A stretch of DNA of 64,000 bases from Lunularia cruciata (taxonomy: Eukaryota; Streptophyta; Marchantiopsida; Lunulariales; Lunulariaceae): assembly GCA_948567375.1 (NCBI GenBank), contig OX419755.1:65042944-65106943 (forward strand), given 5' to 3'. A program made the position numbers and the translations under genes. Positions 49,880 to 61,859 of this stretch are shown piece after piece. The notes under the pieces were generated by a model, which worked only from the letters and a program-made list of their open reading frames with translations, had not been told where the DNA came from and did not search any database. Position 1 is the stretch's first letter. Every line of letters begins with the position of its first letter.

Positions 49880-51210
49880 TAGTGTTATGTAACTTCCTTT
49901 GTATTGAGGCGGAAAGGTGTCAATATTATCAATTTCACCAAGATGATCTTTGCATGGATACCTACAAAAACATCATCATCAAATATGTCCATAACCAAAC
50001 AAATGCAAACAACCAAATGTTAGGAAGATTTTCATACTTCTTTCTTCTCATAACAAAAGTCCTAGGAACATGCACACCAAGTATCAAGATGTTATGGCTA
50101 TTGTGCAATCCTTTGGGAAGTCAGATCTATTCATTACATTTACTTGCAACCCAAATTGGACAAAAATCACATCCAATCTTAAATCAAGACAAACACTTGC
50201 ATTCCATCCTGATTTGGTGGCTTGAGTTTTCAAAGCAATGTTCACCGCTCTAATGGATGATATTGAACACAAATTTTTTTTGGCTAGGTCAATCAATGCC
50301 ATTATATATAGTATTGAATCTCAAAAGCATGTGCTACCTCACTATCATATGTTGCTCACACTTATGCATGACTCAAAGCTGAATAGTCCAAAGCTCATTG
50401 ACATGGTCATTTTGGTACAGATTCTAGACCATACTTCAGAATGCTCTACATGCTCAAGTGCCATATGATGCACGGCCCATGTGGAGCACTTAAATCCCAG
50501 TCATGACTTACAAGGATAAAGAAGGTAGCACTATTTGTGCTAAGAAGTTCTCTAAGCATTTTACCATTGCCAAGACATGGGGAAACTTGGTCAAAGTTGG
50601 ACATTGCAATGTTGAAATTGGTTTGCAACCACTAACTTCTCCTCAAATACAATGCCCACAACAACAATGAGTTTTGCACTATTGTGAAAGCATAAAATAC
50701 ATCTACAAGTATGTCATGAACGGCAGAGATAAATACAATATAAAGAGGTCCCACATTGGAATATGATGAGATTGAAAAATATCTAAATGCACGGTGGGTG
50801 GGATCTGTTGGTGCTATATGGCAACTTAGCTCTTTTTTGATGGATCACAACTCACACATTGTGATTCCGTTGGATTGCAATCTTGAGGGCCAATAGACAC
50901 TTTGGGTCCATCCAAGAAAAGAGGTGGCAGTTGTAGCTCACCCAAACTTCAAACTCTTGGCTTGGTTTTGGTTTAACATATCCAATGAAGCAGCCCGATA
51001 GTTCTTGTACACAAAGATAACACAACATTACACTAAGAAAGGCAAGCATTTGGAATCGTATAAGCAAGGATTTGGAAAAACTATATTTTGGCTTTACACT
51101 ATCAATCCCAAAAATATTGAGCACTTTCAGCTTTCACTTTTACTCCTTCATGTCTAAGGTGCCACAAGTTTCTTGGACCTTTGGACAATTGAAAGGGTGA
51201 CTTAATTGAC
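49880..51210 (+). pseudogene. Helitron Rep (HUH endonuclease) relic
   Basis: Plus-strand stretches match the rolling-circle replication initiator of plant Helitrons. SFGKSDLFITFTCNPNWTK lies near 50100-50165, and a segment with the HUH-type pair in LPHYHMLLTL lies near 50335-50360. EYDEIEKYLNARWVGSVGA follows near 50757-50815. By family knowledge Rep nicks and rejoins DNA at TC/CTAG-type ends and is fused to a helicase. The helicase is not recognisable here, the frame is broken by several stops and frameshifts, and the terminal hairpin was not found. Confidence 0.75.
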
Positions 51211-53100
51211 ATTCTGTGCTACTATAGTTGCTTGAAAAATTGTCTCCTCAACTAAAGAGCATCAAGAGACTCTTTGAGAGGCAATATTGTGTATGCTATA
51301 CGTTAAAGTGGATATAATACCTTACATTTCAACTCAAACATATGTTTGGGTGACTGACATTTGGCTTTTGTTTTACAGTTCTTTCCCGCTTCTATTGTTG
51401 CTGCTTATTTCTTATCACAGTTCAGTTTGGAAACCAAAAAGTATTGCAAGGCATCATATTAGATAAGCCATTTACATTGAGTATGACAAGGGAGTTATTT
51501 AAATTCAATGGCGAAGCCGCAGGCGTCCAGCTAGTCAATGTTTAAAACGACTGAATCTGTTCTTTATGGATCTCCAAACATTAACTTGTTTGAACTTGAA
51601 GTTAACAAATACAAGTAACAATATGAAGCATAAGGAATACGAGCTACAACCAAAATTCAAAAATCTGAAGTACATGTCTAAGCTGAGAAGCCATCTGTAA
51701 GAAATACATCTATAAATAGAAAAGTATCAATTGATTAAGAGATCATTGACTTAAGAATCCTTTGGGTTGGGGAGTTGATTTCTAGATAAGTATGCTTACC
51801 TCCGAGTCTAGTTTATTCTTGGTTATATCTATTATCTAATGGTAAGAATAATACCATATGTTCAATAACAAGCTCCTTCTCAATCCACTTCATAGTCAAA
51901 TGTTATCATAGTTGTAATCTTTTCCTCCATAGTAGGTTTCGCAATCCTCTTATCCATCATAGATGGTTCGAAAGTCATAATAAATCCTCCATGGTTTGTG
52001 GACTTCATATCTTCTTCACTAACTAGAACATGGCGTAAATTTACATAGAAACTAATCTATCCAAGCCCAGGATAGCAGATCTTTTTAGTTAAGTTGATGA
52101 CTAAATTCACATAAGGAAATACTACCATCTCACTTTCAAAATTCTTATATAACGTTTGTAAAGTACCCCTATATGAGCTACTTGTTTATCAAATTTTGTG
52201 TTCAAGAAATCCTATAAGTCTAGAAAAGATAGTGATAAGAAAATCTGGAATTCACATTCAAGTAGTGATAAGCTCAAGAAACCTTGATCTTCCTCAAACT
52301 CATCCCCTAGATATTACACTAGGAATTTTTTTTAAGTACCGATAGACATAAAATAACCTCAATCTTCCTCCATAATCTGACTCATCTTAAAAAGTTGATC
52401 TTTCAAACTTCTTTTATGTCATGAACTTGATGTAACTAAAAAAAGTTTTCCATTTTAGAAAAAGAGAATAAAATGAAGTACAAAGACAAGGGAAATGAAA
52501 GATTGAACCACTAACCTTTTCTCTCATAAATTGAATAATGTATTATATACAATTGTGTAGTGGTCATGAATAAGATATACTTAAACGAAAGTTCCATTTT
52601 AGAAACTGGTGATAGAATGAAGTACTGAAAAAAGGAAAATGATTACAAACCATTATATTTGACCATTTATAGAATAGTTTCTCCTTTCTACTGTTTATGC
52701 AATGCGTCAAACACATCGAATGGACATCGTTATGCTAAATCCATTGACCAAGCACAATGAAATATGGAATCCTTGTTGAGTAAAGACAACGATTATCCAT
52801 GCTTTTCATCTTAATTCAACCATTTCACTTCTGCTCCAAATGTATTTCAAACTTCAATATCTTATTTAAGTTTGGTTTTTAGGAGATTTATGTAGAAATT
52901 TTGGTTACCCATGGAAATAATCCGAGATAAATTATGTCTGTGGGGAAAAGAAAAAGAATAGAGGAACCCAAAATATGTCACGCGGAAATTTTGTAAGGAT
53001 TGAACCCTTAATGGTTTGGAGAAAAGCGTTAGAGTAGTTCCTTTCTACCCTTCTCTTCAACTAGACTAGACTCTATTGGGGCTTAGCCCCGTGTTACCTT
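51211..53100. other. AT-rich intergenic DNA, no gene seen
   Basis: About 1.9 kb without open frames of note on either strand, and without LTR ends. Composition is strongly AT-rich up to about 53050, after which it rises to that of the gene-bearing part of the window. It may include the lost 3' portion of the Helitron. Confidence 0.45.
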
Positions 53101-53787
53101 TTTTTGTCTCTCCCTTGTACGGACGGCTCGATTGGGTCTTCCCATCCTTCGGTTTTCCTACGCGATCGCCTCTTGCTTTCTCTTCAACTCTTCAAATCTT
53201 TTGAAAACTACGTTATGTTTAGAGGCTATGATAGGGGAGGATGTGCTCTTACACGGAAGGTAGCCCTTTGCAAGTTCCTGAAAGCGCAAGAGTCCGGAGG
53301 TTGTTGGAGAGTCTTCTAACGATGAGTGTATGGACGCAGCTTGAAGTCTGGAGTATAAGTACAATTTAACCGCGTCTTTGATTACATTCCAATTCTGTCC
53401 TTCTACTGGATGATAGGAAGTCACGATCGTATAGCCTTCTGATGATCTCAGAGGGCAAAGCGCATGCTATGAGTGTGTTCGGTGATTGGTTTGCAGAAAG
53501 GGCGTGGGCGTGGCGACCGGCATCACTCTCTTTGCCTTTCTGTGCTTAACAGTTCTTTTCACATCCTCTAAATCTCTGTCTCCAAATCGGAAAGGCAACT
53601 GATCTGTTTTGCAGCGATTTTACTGGCTTAAGTCGGTGATGATCTGGAGTCCTGACATACATTGTCTGCTGCTGCGATCTCCCAAGTGATGCACTCAACT
53701 GAAACAGTGATACAGGATGGGTACAATAGAACTGAATTGGGTACACAGGTGAGATGAAAGGACAAAGCCATTTCCAAAAGGGACATT

Positions 53788-54028
53788 GTAAACCCACCTC
53801 ACCTTTTCTGCTCATCCACCTCACCCCTCTGCGATACTATACAGAGTGCAAATAAACCACTCTCGCTAGGTTATGAGCTTGGCTACAATGTTAGAAAACG
53901 AAGTAGAAATCCTTTGACCATGGCATGCGGCAACGATCAATTTCACACGATTAACCACTCTGATTGGCTGGAAGTGTTAGAAATAAGAGGGGTGAGGTGG
54001 ATGTGCAGAAAAGGTGAGGTGGGTTTAC
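53788..54028. repeat. 43-bp near-perfect inverted repeat with 155-bp spacer
   Basis: The arms 53788-53830 and 53986-54028 are reverse complements over 43 bases with one mismatch. Each contains CCACCTCACC-type strings. Weaker complementarity continues outward past the spacer-distal ends for about 20 bases. A transcript across it would fold into a long hairpin. It could be a small foldback (MITE-like) element or a small-RNA precursor. No target duplication was identified. Confidence 0.92.
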
Positions 54029-54581
54029 CGTTTCCCTTTCCAAAATTACGTGAAAATAGAGACATAAGATACGCAGGATTCGATCTTGTTGAAATTCTAG
54101 TGGAAAACGCTGCAGCTCTCTTAATGCTCCAATAATCGGATGAACGAATTTGACAACCCACAAGAAACTCCAGGAGGCCATGGGACAAAGAAACGACTGT
54201 ACAAAGAATGATATCATTCAATCTGGTGCAGTCTCGAGTGTCCTTCTCGCAAGAGTCCTGATTGGAAGGAAGTATGGAGAATCTCGTAGACTCCAGTAGT
54301 GACTGAAGATGTAAACTTGTGAACAGAGGAATAAGTACCGGTATTCGTCATCAATTCGACTCATGGCGAAAGCACATACGATCTAGGGCGATCCGTCATA
54401 ATCTAGGTCACTCTTATGGGTACAACGTCAAATCTAGGGAATGCATCTGCACACTACATTCCCAAGCGACATGTACTATGAATCACAGTAAGAAAAAAGG
54501 AGAAAGGGAAATTCAAAGTGCGCAAAACTCCCATTCGCCGATCCATGACAGGTAAAGTCCGGATCTAGGTACGTAATTCAA

Positions 54582-55001
54582 TTAGTTAGCACGCTCCTTG
54601 ATAACACTGAAGTCCATTTCAGTGGGATCGGTGGCCTGCAGTTCGTAGTGAACGCCGTCGAGCTCCCTCCTGAACCTGTCCTTCGAGCTGGCGTACATCA
54701 TCTTTGCCTTGACTCGTGAAGTGTCCGGGGACCAGGCGATGAAGAAAATCTTGCTCTTCTGGCAGTTGTCTTCGGTAACGAAATCAAAGTCGTAAACTCC
54801 ATATCTGCAGTCCTTCTCCGGCAGGCAGGCAGCAAAGGCTTCGTAGCTTTCCTCAGGCCCGCCTGCCTTCTCGACCACGATCTGTTGCACTTTCTCGTCT
54901 ATCTTAAAGATAATGTACCGGTGCGCTTTCTTCCTCTTCAGCTCCATGAATTTCAATTTGCACTCATCGCTGACAGCCATTCCTGAAGCAGCGTTCGCCA
55001 T
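54582..55001 (-). CDS. ADF: actin-depolymerizing factor (ADF/cofilin)
   Basis: ADF/cofilin binds actin, severs filaments and speeds subunit turnover in the cytoplasm; in moss it is needed for tip growth. The 139-aa product is full length and starts [18 protein letters not shown], with the regulatory N-terminal Ser. It continues with [37 protein letters not shown], the actin-binding long-helix region [20 protein letters not shown], and the plant ending [11 protein letters not shown]. The coding sequence has no intron, unlike seed-plant ADFs, which are usually split just after the start codon. As I recall, the moss Physcomitrium has a single intronless ADF. The leader upstream is rich in pyrimidine and purine runs. 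Confidence 0.96.
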   Translation of the reverse strand: MANAASGMAVSDECKLKFMELKRKKAHRYIIFKIDEKVQQIVVEKAGGPEESYEAFAACLPEKDCRYGVYDFDFVTEDNCQKSKIFFIAWSPDTSRVKAKMMYASSKDRFRRELDGVHYELQATDPTEMDFSVIKERAN

Positions 55002-55309
55002 CGCGACGATCTGTTAGCAATCCTCTCAGCGATTGATGCTCGCTCACCAGTCCTCCTAAGAAGTCAGGAAGATTCGGAGGTGGAAGAGACCACGTACGTC
55101 TAAGCACCGCTCACAACGTTGATCATTCGGGGACGGCAATTGAACTTCCTATTGGGTGTTAAAAGCTGAGAACTCGACCCATGGTCTACTTTCTCTTTGC
55201 CTCTGCACAATAGGAGGAGAGGCCCTACCCTTCCAGCCCTGATTGCAGAGATTAAATCTATCTGGGACGGCTGGAAACGGTAATGAGATGCTGAACGCTG
55301 ACGCTATAA

Positions 55310-55510
55310 CGCCATCAATTGACCCCTTCCCTTGCCCTGCGTCTCGGCAAAGGAGGCGAAGGAAAAGGGCCTTCCTTCCCCATCCCGTCCCGAACTGTAG
55401 TAGTCCTGCAAGGGCGGAAGGAGACGAAATTTGATGTTGACAGCTGAAGCAATTGACCCCTTCCCCTTGGCCTCCGCTCAAGCTCGCAGGAGAGGAGGAA
55501 GAGGGCGAAT
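55310..55510. repeat. imperfect direct repeat of purine/pyrimidine-rich sequence
   Basis: A segment beginning CAATTGACCCCTTCCC occurs at about 55316 and again at about 55451. Each copy is followed by a C-rich then G/A-rich run. The period is about 135 bp and the second copy is diverged. It lies a few hundred bases upstream of the ADF start codon, in the presumed leader or promoter. Confidence 0.7.
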
Positions 55511-55642
55511 TCCTTGTTCACCTTCACTCATTCCAGGACTCACTGTACCCCCATCTTACTGTAAGTAATAAGAGCTAAATTTAACATTCGGTTGATTACA
55601 TGAAATACGTGAACTCAATATTGCGATCGATATCACTTATCC

Positions 55643-55661
55643 TTTCTTTCTTTCTTTCTTC
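55643..55661. repeat. TTTC microsatellite
   Basis: A short run of about four and a half TTTC units lies upstream of ADF. This is an ordinary simple repeat; it may be polymorphic. Confidence 0.9.
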
Positions 55662-56750
55662 CGTCCTTGTCTCCATTCGATGCAAACAGAGTGGAATTGG
55701 ACTCGGATCAATAATTTAAATAAAAGTTTCAGGACTAACTAGCACTGCTGCATGCAGCAAGCGGCTGCTGCTCGAATTATGCAATCACATGTTCAAACAA
55801 CATGGGAGTGTAAGCCAGCGGACAGCTTGGGAGATTAATGCTGCGAATGATGTGGAACGAGGCTGGGGATGCGGCAGGGTGGGAGACCGTTCCAGCTCTG
55901 TGCATTGGTGGGTTGATTTAATTCCCTCGGAGTACAGGAGATACGCAAACGCAGCAGATTAAACAGCATTCCTTTTCTCTCGAAAGAGGTATCTTGTGGG
56001 TGACTATAGTCGAAATCTGGTAGCACCTAGCATGCGCACTGCCAATGATGTGGACTCAAAGGGAAATTGTAACAGCTACAGTAGACCCTGTAGGGGTTTC
56101 TCAGACCTTCAAATTCCCTCCATTATTTCGTCAGTGCTTTAACTACACGCTCCTCCAGTTCCCGTCACATACTTCCATCCTTACCTTACGTAGTGGGACA
56201 TTCAGAGTCTAGTCTTTTGCTATATTAACTGCAGTAGTAGAACTTGTCTGGCCATTGACGTTTTTCCAGCAAATTGTCAACTGCTCGGATAGGTCCATCC
56301 CCAATGTATGAAGCCTCCATGACCACACCTGATGATTGCTCCACTCTTCGCTTAAATGTTTACTGTTGCAAACTTTCCATGATGTCCCTCTCTTTGTCTG
56401 CCATTCGCTTTCCCGGTGTGCTGGATATACGGGTTGGTACTTGCACATGTTTACTGAGATCCCATTCACACGTTCCAGTGACCTGCAGACAAGAAGTTAT
56501 GGTTTGCACAGGTCGCTTGACAGAAGGCTGAGAAGAATCGCACAGTCGCCATTCATATCTAGTTATTGCTTTGAACCGTGGGGAGGTGCTTCGACACTGA
56601 ACCTGTAGCCCGGGGAAGTATATTGGTGCATTTTTTAAAATCGGGGGTGAATACCTAGCAGGTTCTGATACTTCCTCCCACAAGGTGGAGCCGGTTGAAT
56701 TACTCGCCAAAGCAGCTTGATTAAAAGACACAAGATCTAAACCTAGCAGC
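55662..56750. other. intergenic DNA, no gene seen
   Basis: Mixed-composition sequence with short overlapping frames on both strands (for example 56360-56767 minus). None resembles a known protein, and no consistent splice model was found. Confidence 0.4.
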
Positions 56751-56759
56751 ATTTCGCAT

Positions 56760-58680
56760 TGCTCCATCGGCGACTATGTTAATGCACTGGCTAAGTTCAC
56801 GACTTAGTTGCTTGAGTGGATCTACTCGAGAATCGGTCTTGATACTTGCATATAGCATGACATTGAAGCGATGGATGATCCAGGTTGAACTACTCGGATG
56901 AAGCTTGTTTGATCACAACAGCATTTTCCCTCTGATCCTTTCTGGACACCTAGCTTCATAGTCATGCACGATGTCAATCGGGGCTGAATTGCTTGTTTGA
57001 ATTTGCTCCCTTTGTATACACAGTCTGACTGAATAGCAGCATTCGCTTCAATGGAATTCTAGTTCAGAGTATACGTTGACTACAGATTATCGTTGGATGC
57101 GTCGATTGAATTTGAACAAGCACATGGCATCTGTTGATGGAATGCGGGCGAAATCAAACAGTTTTACGATGCAATGTGCTGAATTGCTCGATTGAAGTTG
57201 CTTCTCGTTCGGAAAGAAATCTGCGTTTAGGAATTTGAGTACGTCCATGGAAGGCTTAAGATTCAAACTCAATTTTTTGCAACTGAAACACGGGAGGTGA
57301 ACGTTCCCTCAATTCCATAAAGACTCAGACGAATACTGCATGGCTGAAGGTCTGTGAAGAATATGATTCTGTATCAAAATGACTGACAACTTTCTCCATC
57401 ATGGAAAGGGGAAGTTCTTTGTATGAAATCGATAAAGTCTAAATTGGGTGAATTACTAGTATTAAATTTCTGGACATAGATACGTCTTCTACAGCCATTG
57501 GCGTCTTGTAAACGATAGACACTGGAGACAGTTTGTGAGAAGACATTGTTTTGTGCGAGATGTTCCAACCTCAAATGGCATATACCCATAACGTTGTGTC
57601 CAGGATCCCTTTAGAGGGAAGAGTGAATCATACTACAGTTGCTATGGCACCGTATAAGTTGAGACTCAAACGTGATAGACCGCTGTAATCACCACGAGTG
57701 TTTCCTGCACGTAATAGCTGCCGACGTTCGATTGCAATTCCTCTTTGGAGTAGAAGCCGAGGTCCGAGTTGCTGAAACACGGGACTTCTGCATGTTGAGG
57801 TCTTTGAAGAATGTTTTCATGAAGGACGTAAGGAAGTATTCTCCTCAGATAAACAAAATCCTAAAAGAGCTGTACCTATAAGAGTCGAACAAGCTTGAAT
57901 GCCTCTGCTCCGCGCAAGTTTTATCTCAAAAGAGCTATTGCTGACATTACAGACAACACATCAGCACCTGGAACTTTTCAGCTGCGCATGCGAGTAACAA
58001 ATCTGCACCGGCATAAATAAATTACAGACTAACAATTAAAGAATATCTATATCTTCTCCGATTCTAGATATGGAAACCATCGTAGGGGGAACATTCTGCA
58101 CATGACTTGCTCTATCTAGCAACATCACGTTTTAGCAGATTCTGGACTGACCACAAGTTGCCATGTGGCTAGAAACTACTCATGAGTTTACATGTGCTTT
58201 TCTAAAGTATTGACCTTGAAGGCAGCATGTAGTCAAAGAGATAATGAGTGACGAGTAGAAGGCCGAAAAGGAGTAACCGAACACGCCACGAGTAATGTTT
58301 TGCTTCTATCACCCTCTTACTTCATCGGGCAGTCAAGTCTTTCACGCGAAGAATTTTCTCTTCCTACCCTAAACCTTTTCGCCTAATTTGTCCGACAGGG
58401 AGCGTCGAAGATTCAAAGAACTGGCACTTGGAAGTTGTACTATACCGTTTCTTTACAAAAGTGGGAGATCGGTTGGACATCACGAAAATGTCTGACCTTC
58501 CGGCACAGCCGCCTTGGAATCCTATCCCAGAGACATGTCGCCCTTCGAGTAGATAGGCGCTGCTTATGTGCTGTATCCTGACTGGTAGATTCGATATAAT
58601 CTAGTCCATTCCAATTGCATATAAGTTCGGTGCTCTGCTATTCCGATTTTGGAACTTACTCGAGGAAACCCAGCACGCAC
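56760..58680. repeat. direct duplication, copy 1
   Basis: This stretch is a diverged direct copy of about 61860-63990. Anchors shared in the same order include AATGCACTGGCTAA, ATGATCCAGGTTGAA, ATACTGCATGG, GCATGTTGAGGTCTT, GAACACGCCACGA and AGTTGTACT. Identity is uneven, roughly 60-80% by eye, with indels. Within it the string GTTGAAYTACTYG or a variant recurs several times from 56690 on. No conserved coding frame is evident, though a minus-strand stretch near 57480-57540 (VYRLQDANGC) has a weak counterpart near 62860-62910 (VCRLQETNGY). Confidence 0.7.
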
Positions 58681-59512
58681 CACTCTTCTCGCTAGTCGAA
58701 CAAGTACTTCAAACATTCGGTACCACCTCGGCCACAAAAGCTTATGCGCTATACTGAGATGCGCTATTTGTCTGCATGGATTCCTGACGCACCAGCTTTT
58801 ATCCTCTCACTGCTAAACCGTCATTATAGCTTTCCCAAATATCATCAGTTGGATTTATCTCTTCTCAGCGGACCAACTTCCGCTTTTCTTGAATTGCACG
58901 CGTGTTATCTCCACGCCGGATCGATTCAGCCGACGATGGATTCTCGTTCTGCTAGGTCTGCTTGCTAAAGTAGCGTATGGACTCTTGGAAGGATTCAACA
59001 GTCAGTGAAAACAAGCCGTCATGCGGAAGAGACAAGTGTAGACATTTCTTCTCGGAACAGAGAGTGCAGCATTTGGAGTAAAGAGTACGGATTTGTTAAA
59101 CCCCATAGGTCACTTATATATGATGTATAACTGCAATATTCATAACATGCTTGGAACTTGAGCCAATTTCTAGTTGATTGAGAAGGTCGCAAAATTGTTG
59201 CGTGGCAACAAAGTTTTGACTGCATTGAAAATTTATAAAGACTGACGGAACAAAAAGACGCGTTTGCTTCAAAGAATCATGTACTCTAATTTCTGCACAT
59301 TCTGTACATTTCTGGCTATGTACTCTCAGATTTACACTCAAAACCTTCGTGAGGCATATTTAACTTTCCAACTAGTCCGAAAGGCTTCTATCTACAACAT
59401 CCGAAGCCTTATATCTGCATCCGCTCCTTCTAGCATTCTCATGGATCCTCCATTCCAGATAAATGAATGGTGGTTGATTCTCAGCGTGTTCAAAATCGAG
59501 ATTTGTATCAAC

Positions 59513-60825
59513 TTAGATGGCGTCGGCAGGGCGACATACGGACTCCAAAACAACAAGTTCTCTTGGAACGAACAGCACGTCACAGGCGCCGCTTGTGGTG
59601 AACGTCGCTAAAAACAATTCGAAAAACACTCTGTATTCAGACTGAACTTCGTAGTTGAAGTGCAAGTTGATAACCTCGTTCGCATCCATTTCGTTCAATA
59701 TGAAGGGAGCGGCTCCAAATAGCGGCTCCATGTCAGCGGAGATGGGCAGCATAATCACACTTCTCGAGTTCTTTTGCTGCACGAACTTGTCAACCTGCAA
59801 TACCAAACGTGACCGTCAAAAATCAATCTCATGAGGAAGTCCACAAAAAACTCACCGGAAAACACAAGCAGAGTCGAATAATCGCGCGATTCACACCTTG
59901 CCGGAAGCAATTTCTCGAAACAATGCTAGAGTGCCAGTCGCATGTGTCACTGTCCCGTACAACTTCGACGGATTGAAGAAGTCGAGTTTGGCTCTTCCGT
60001 TCACAGTGACGACATGAGTATAAAGGCCGGTTCGATCGTAGCCGTGGCCGAATTTAAATTCGGTAATCTCAATCATCTGGCAAAGCGAATCGATATTTTA
60101 GTACGAGGCTAAAAGAACAGAAGACGAAAACCTCACTGGCAGTTTCAAGAATGAAAATTAAGCTCCATTACAGGGCACATATATAACCGGGCTAAAATTG
60201 TAACATAATTAATCAAGAATCGTGAACTCTTAATTCTTGACGATTCTGACTGCCAACGATTAAAACGGGGAGCAAACAATCAGAGACAAAAATTCCTCCC
60301 TCGGCGAGTACAGTACCCGGAAAGCTACTGTCGGGGCTCGAGGGTGCCATCCGATCCAATACCCAACCGCAATGACCACTATCAAGAAAGCAGTCAGGCT
60401 CACAACTCCCCTGGCAACTCGAGAGCACAATGTTGTGAAGTCCTCAACTTCCGCTTCAAATTCATTTACTCGCCGACGACGCCGTTCCTCAGGGCAAGGA
60501 TATGCGGGAGCTATATCCTTGCGAGCGATAAACTGAGCAGTTTCCTGGTCCCTCTTCTCTCGCAGCTCCCTATACCATTGCAACTTTGTTAGTTGTGCAT
60601 CCTCGCCATAGTACTTTAATTGCGTCTAATCACTCCATTTCGTTTAGTAATCCCGTCTAGCTACAAGTCTCACCTTTGTAAATCAGACAGCTTGTGGTGA
60701 TCGAAGCCGCCCTTGAGTGAACCATCGCCGATGATCAAACCAGATTTCCTTGGTCCGGAAGAGAAACACCCAGGATCCACGTGCGAAGCATCGCGCTCTG
60801 GATTCTCGAAGGCTTGGTATGCCAT
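59513..60825 (-). CDS. LEA-2/NHL-like single-pass membrane protein
   Basis: I deduce four minus-strand exons: 60825-60674, 60569-60317, 60076-59897 and 59794-59513. All introns are GT-AG and 867 nt give 288 aa. The layout is that of plant LEA-2 (NDR1/HIN1-like) proteins: a charged cytosolic N-terminus (aa 1-100, with a RRRRR patch), one hydrophobic segment at about aa 104-124 (VVSLTAFLIVVIAVGYWIGW), then HPRAPTV and a beta-rich outer domain. The outer domain contains AKLDFFNPSKLYGTV, ALFREIASGKV and LPISADMEPLFGAAP. In seed plants such proteins sit in the plasma membrane and are linked to stress or immunity; the role here is not known. An in-frame ATG at 60900 would add 25 residues; I prefer 60825. 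It lies between two direct repeats and may be part of a tandem gene array. Confidence 0.68.
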
Positions 60826-61855
60826 CCTGGTAAGAGAGTGAGAGAGAACAGCAAGGAAGTGGGCACGAAGAATGGACTGCTCACCCTGATTTTTGTGCAC
60901 AAGAAATCAAGAGTGATGGGCATGCCTTTCCGTCCTACCTCCGCCTAAAAGTATAACGTCAGCTCGGCGTTGCTTGGAAGAAGACAAGGAGTAGGCAAAT
61001 ATGTCTACCCCCACTTCTTTTCCTTCCAAGAGTTTCCTCCGAAAGTTCTTCGAAGGAAAGAAAGTAGACGATATGACTTGTGCATATAGAATGTGACCAA
61101 TTCAGGGATTGCTCGAATCTGGTATAACTGAAAACATTCCTCTGCTTATCGGATGGTTACACATAGTTCCTGTGTGCAAACAATCCCGCCAAGCAGACAA
61201 TGTTATTGTTTGGGCCGACCGGTCCCACACAGCGCCGTGTGAAACGAAACTGGCGTCCTGATCGCTTCGGCCATAGATACCCGGAGAACCAACGCAAACG
61301 ACTAACGATCGAGTACCATATTGGCGATCACGTTCTCTTCTTCTCTGTCGTCGCCTCCACTTCCACATTGAGCTGCCGCTCCGCTGCCTCTCTACACTAC
61401 TCGTCTTAGACAACTCTCTCTTTTCACGTAGTTACTGCTAGTCCAAATTTAGTCCTAAATGAAACTTGTATAGTTTTTAAACATGTCTAAAGATGCACGA
61501 AATCACATGTGATACGTGGAAATTAGGTAGGTTCCGTAGAAATCTCTTCCTCCCTAATTTACCTGTTCTCGATTCAAAGTATTAGCGCCGAAAGTTGGAT
61601 ATTGTTCTAACTTCTCGTTCACCAAACTGTTGTAGTTTTTCCCCCGCAGCACTTGTCCCAACCTTTAGCTGCGCAAATAGAACTAGTAGTACGGTATCTT
61701 CTAGGATTCCGGGCCATGACGATTTTAGATTCCAACTCATGAATTGAGAAGAGAGGGGAAGACACAACACGAAGTACTGGTGAACTCACGTGTCATTACC
61801 CATTACCATTATTGGAGTCAGATACGGCAATAAGACAGGTCCTTATTCTACAGTC
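60826..61855. other. upstream region of the LEA-2-like gene, no further gene seen
   Basis: About 1 kb that should contain the promoter and 5' leader of the minus-strand gene. Frames such as 61102-61413 (minus) are arginine-rich and not similar to anything I know. No clear TATA box was assigned. Confidence 0.4.
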
Positions 61856-61859
61856 ATCC

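Noticed and set aside
53158-53424. 88-codon minus-strand frame (ends KRFEELKRKQEAIA)
   Set aside because: It looks vaguely protein-like, but no neighbouring exons, family or promoter could be found; too weak to annotate.
61102-61413. Arginine-rich 103-codon minus-strand frame
   Set aside because: Composition is driven by a CT-rich stretch; no similarity and no gene context.
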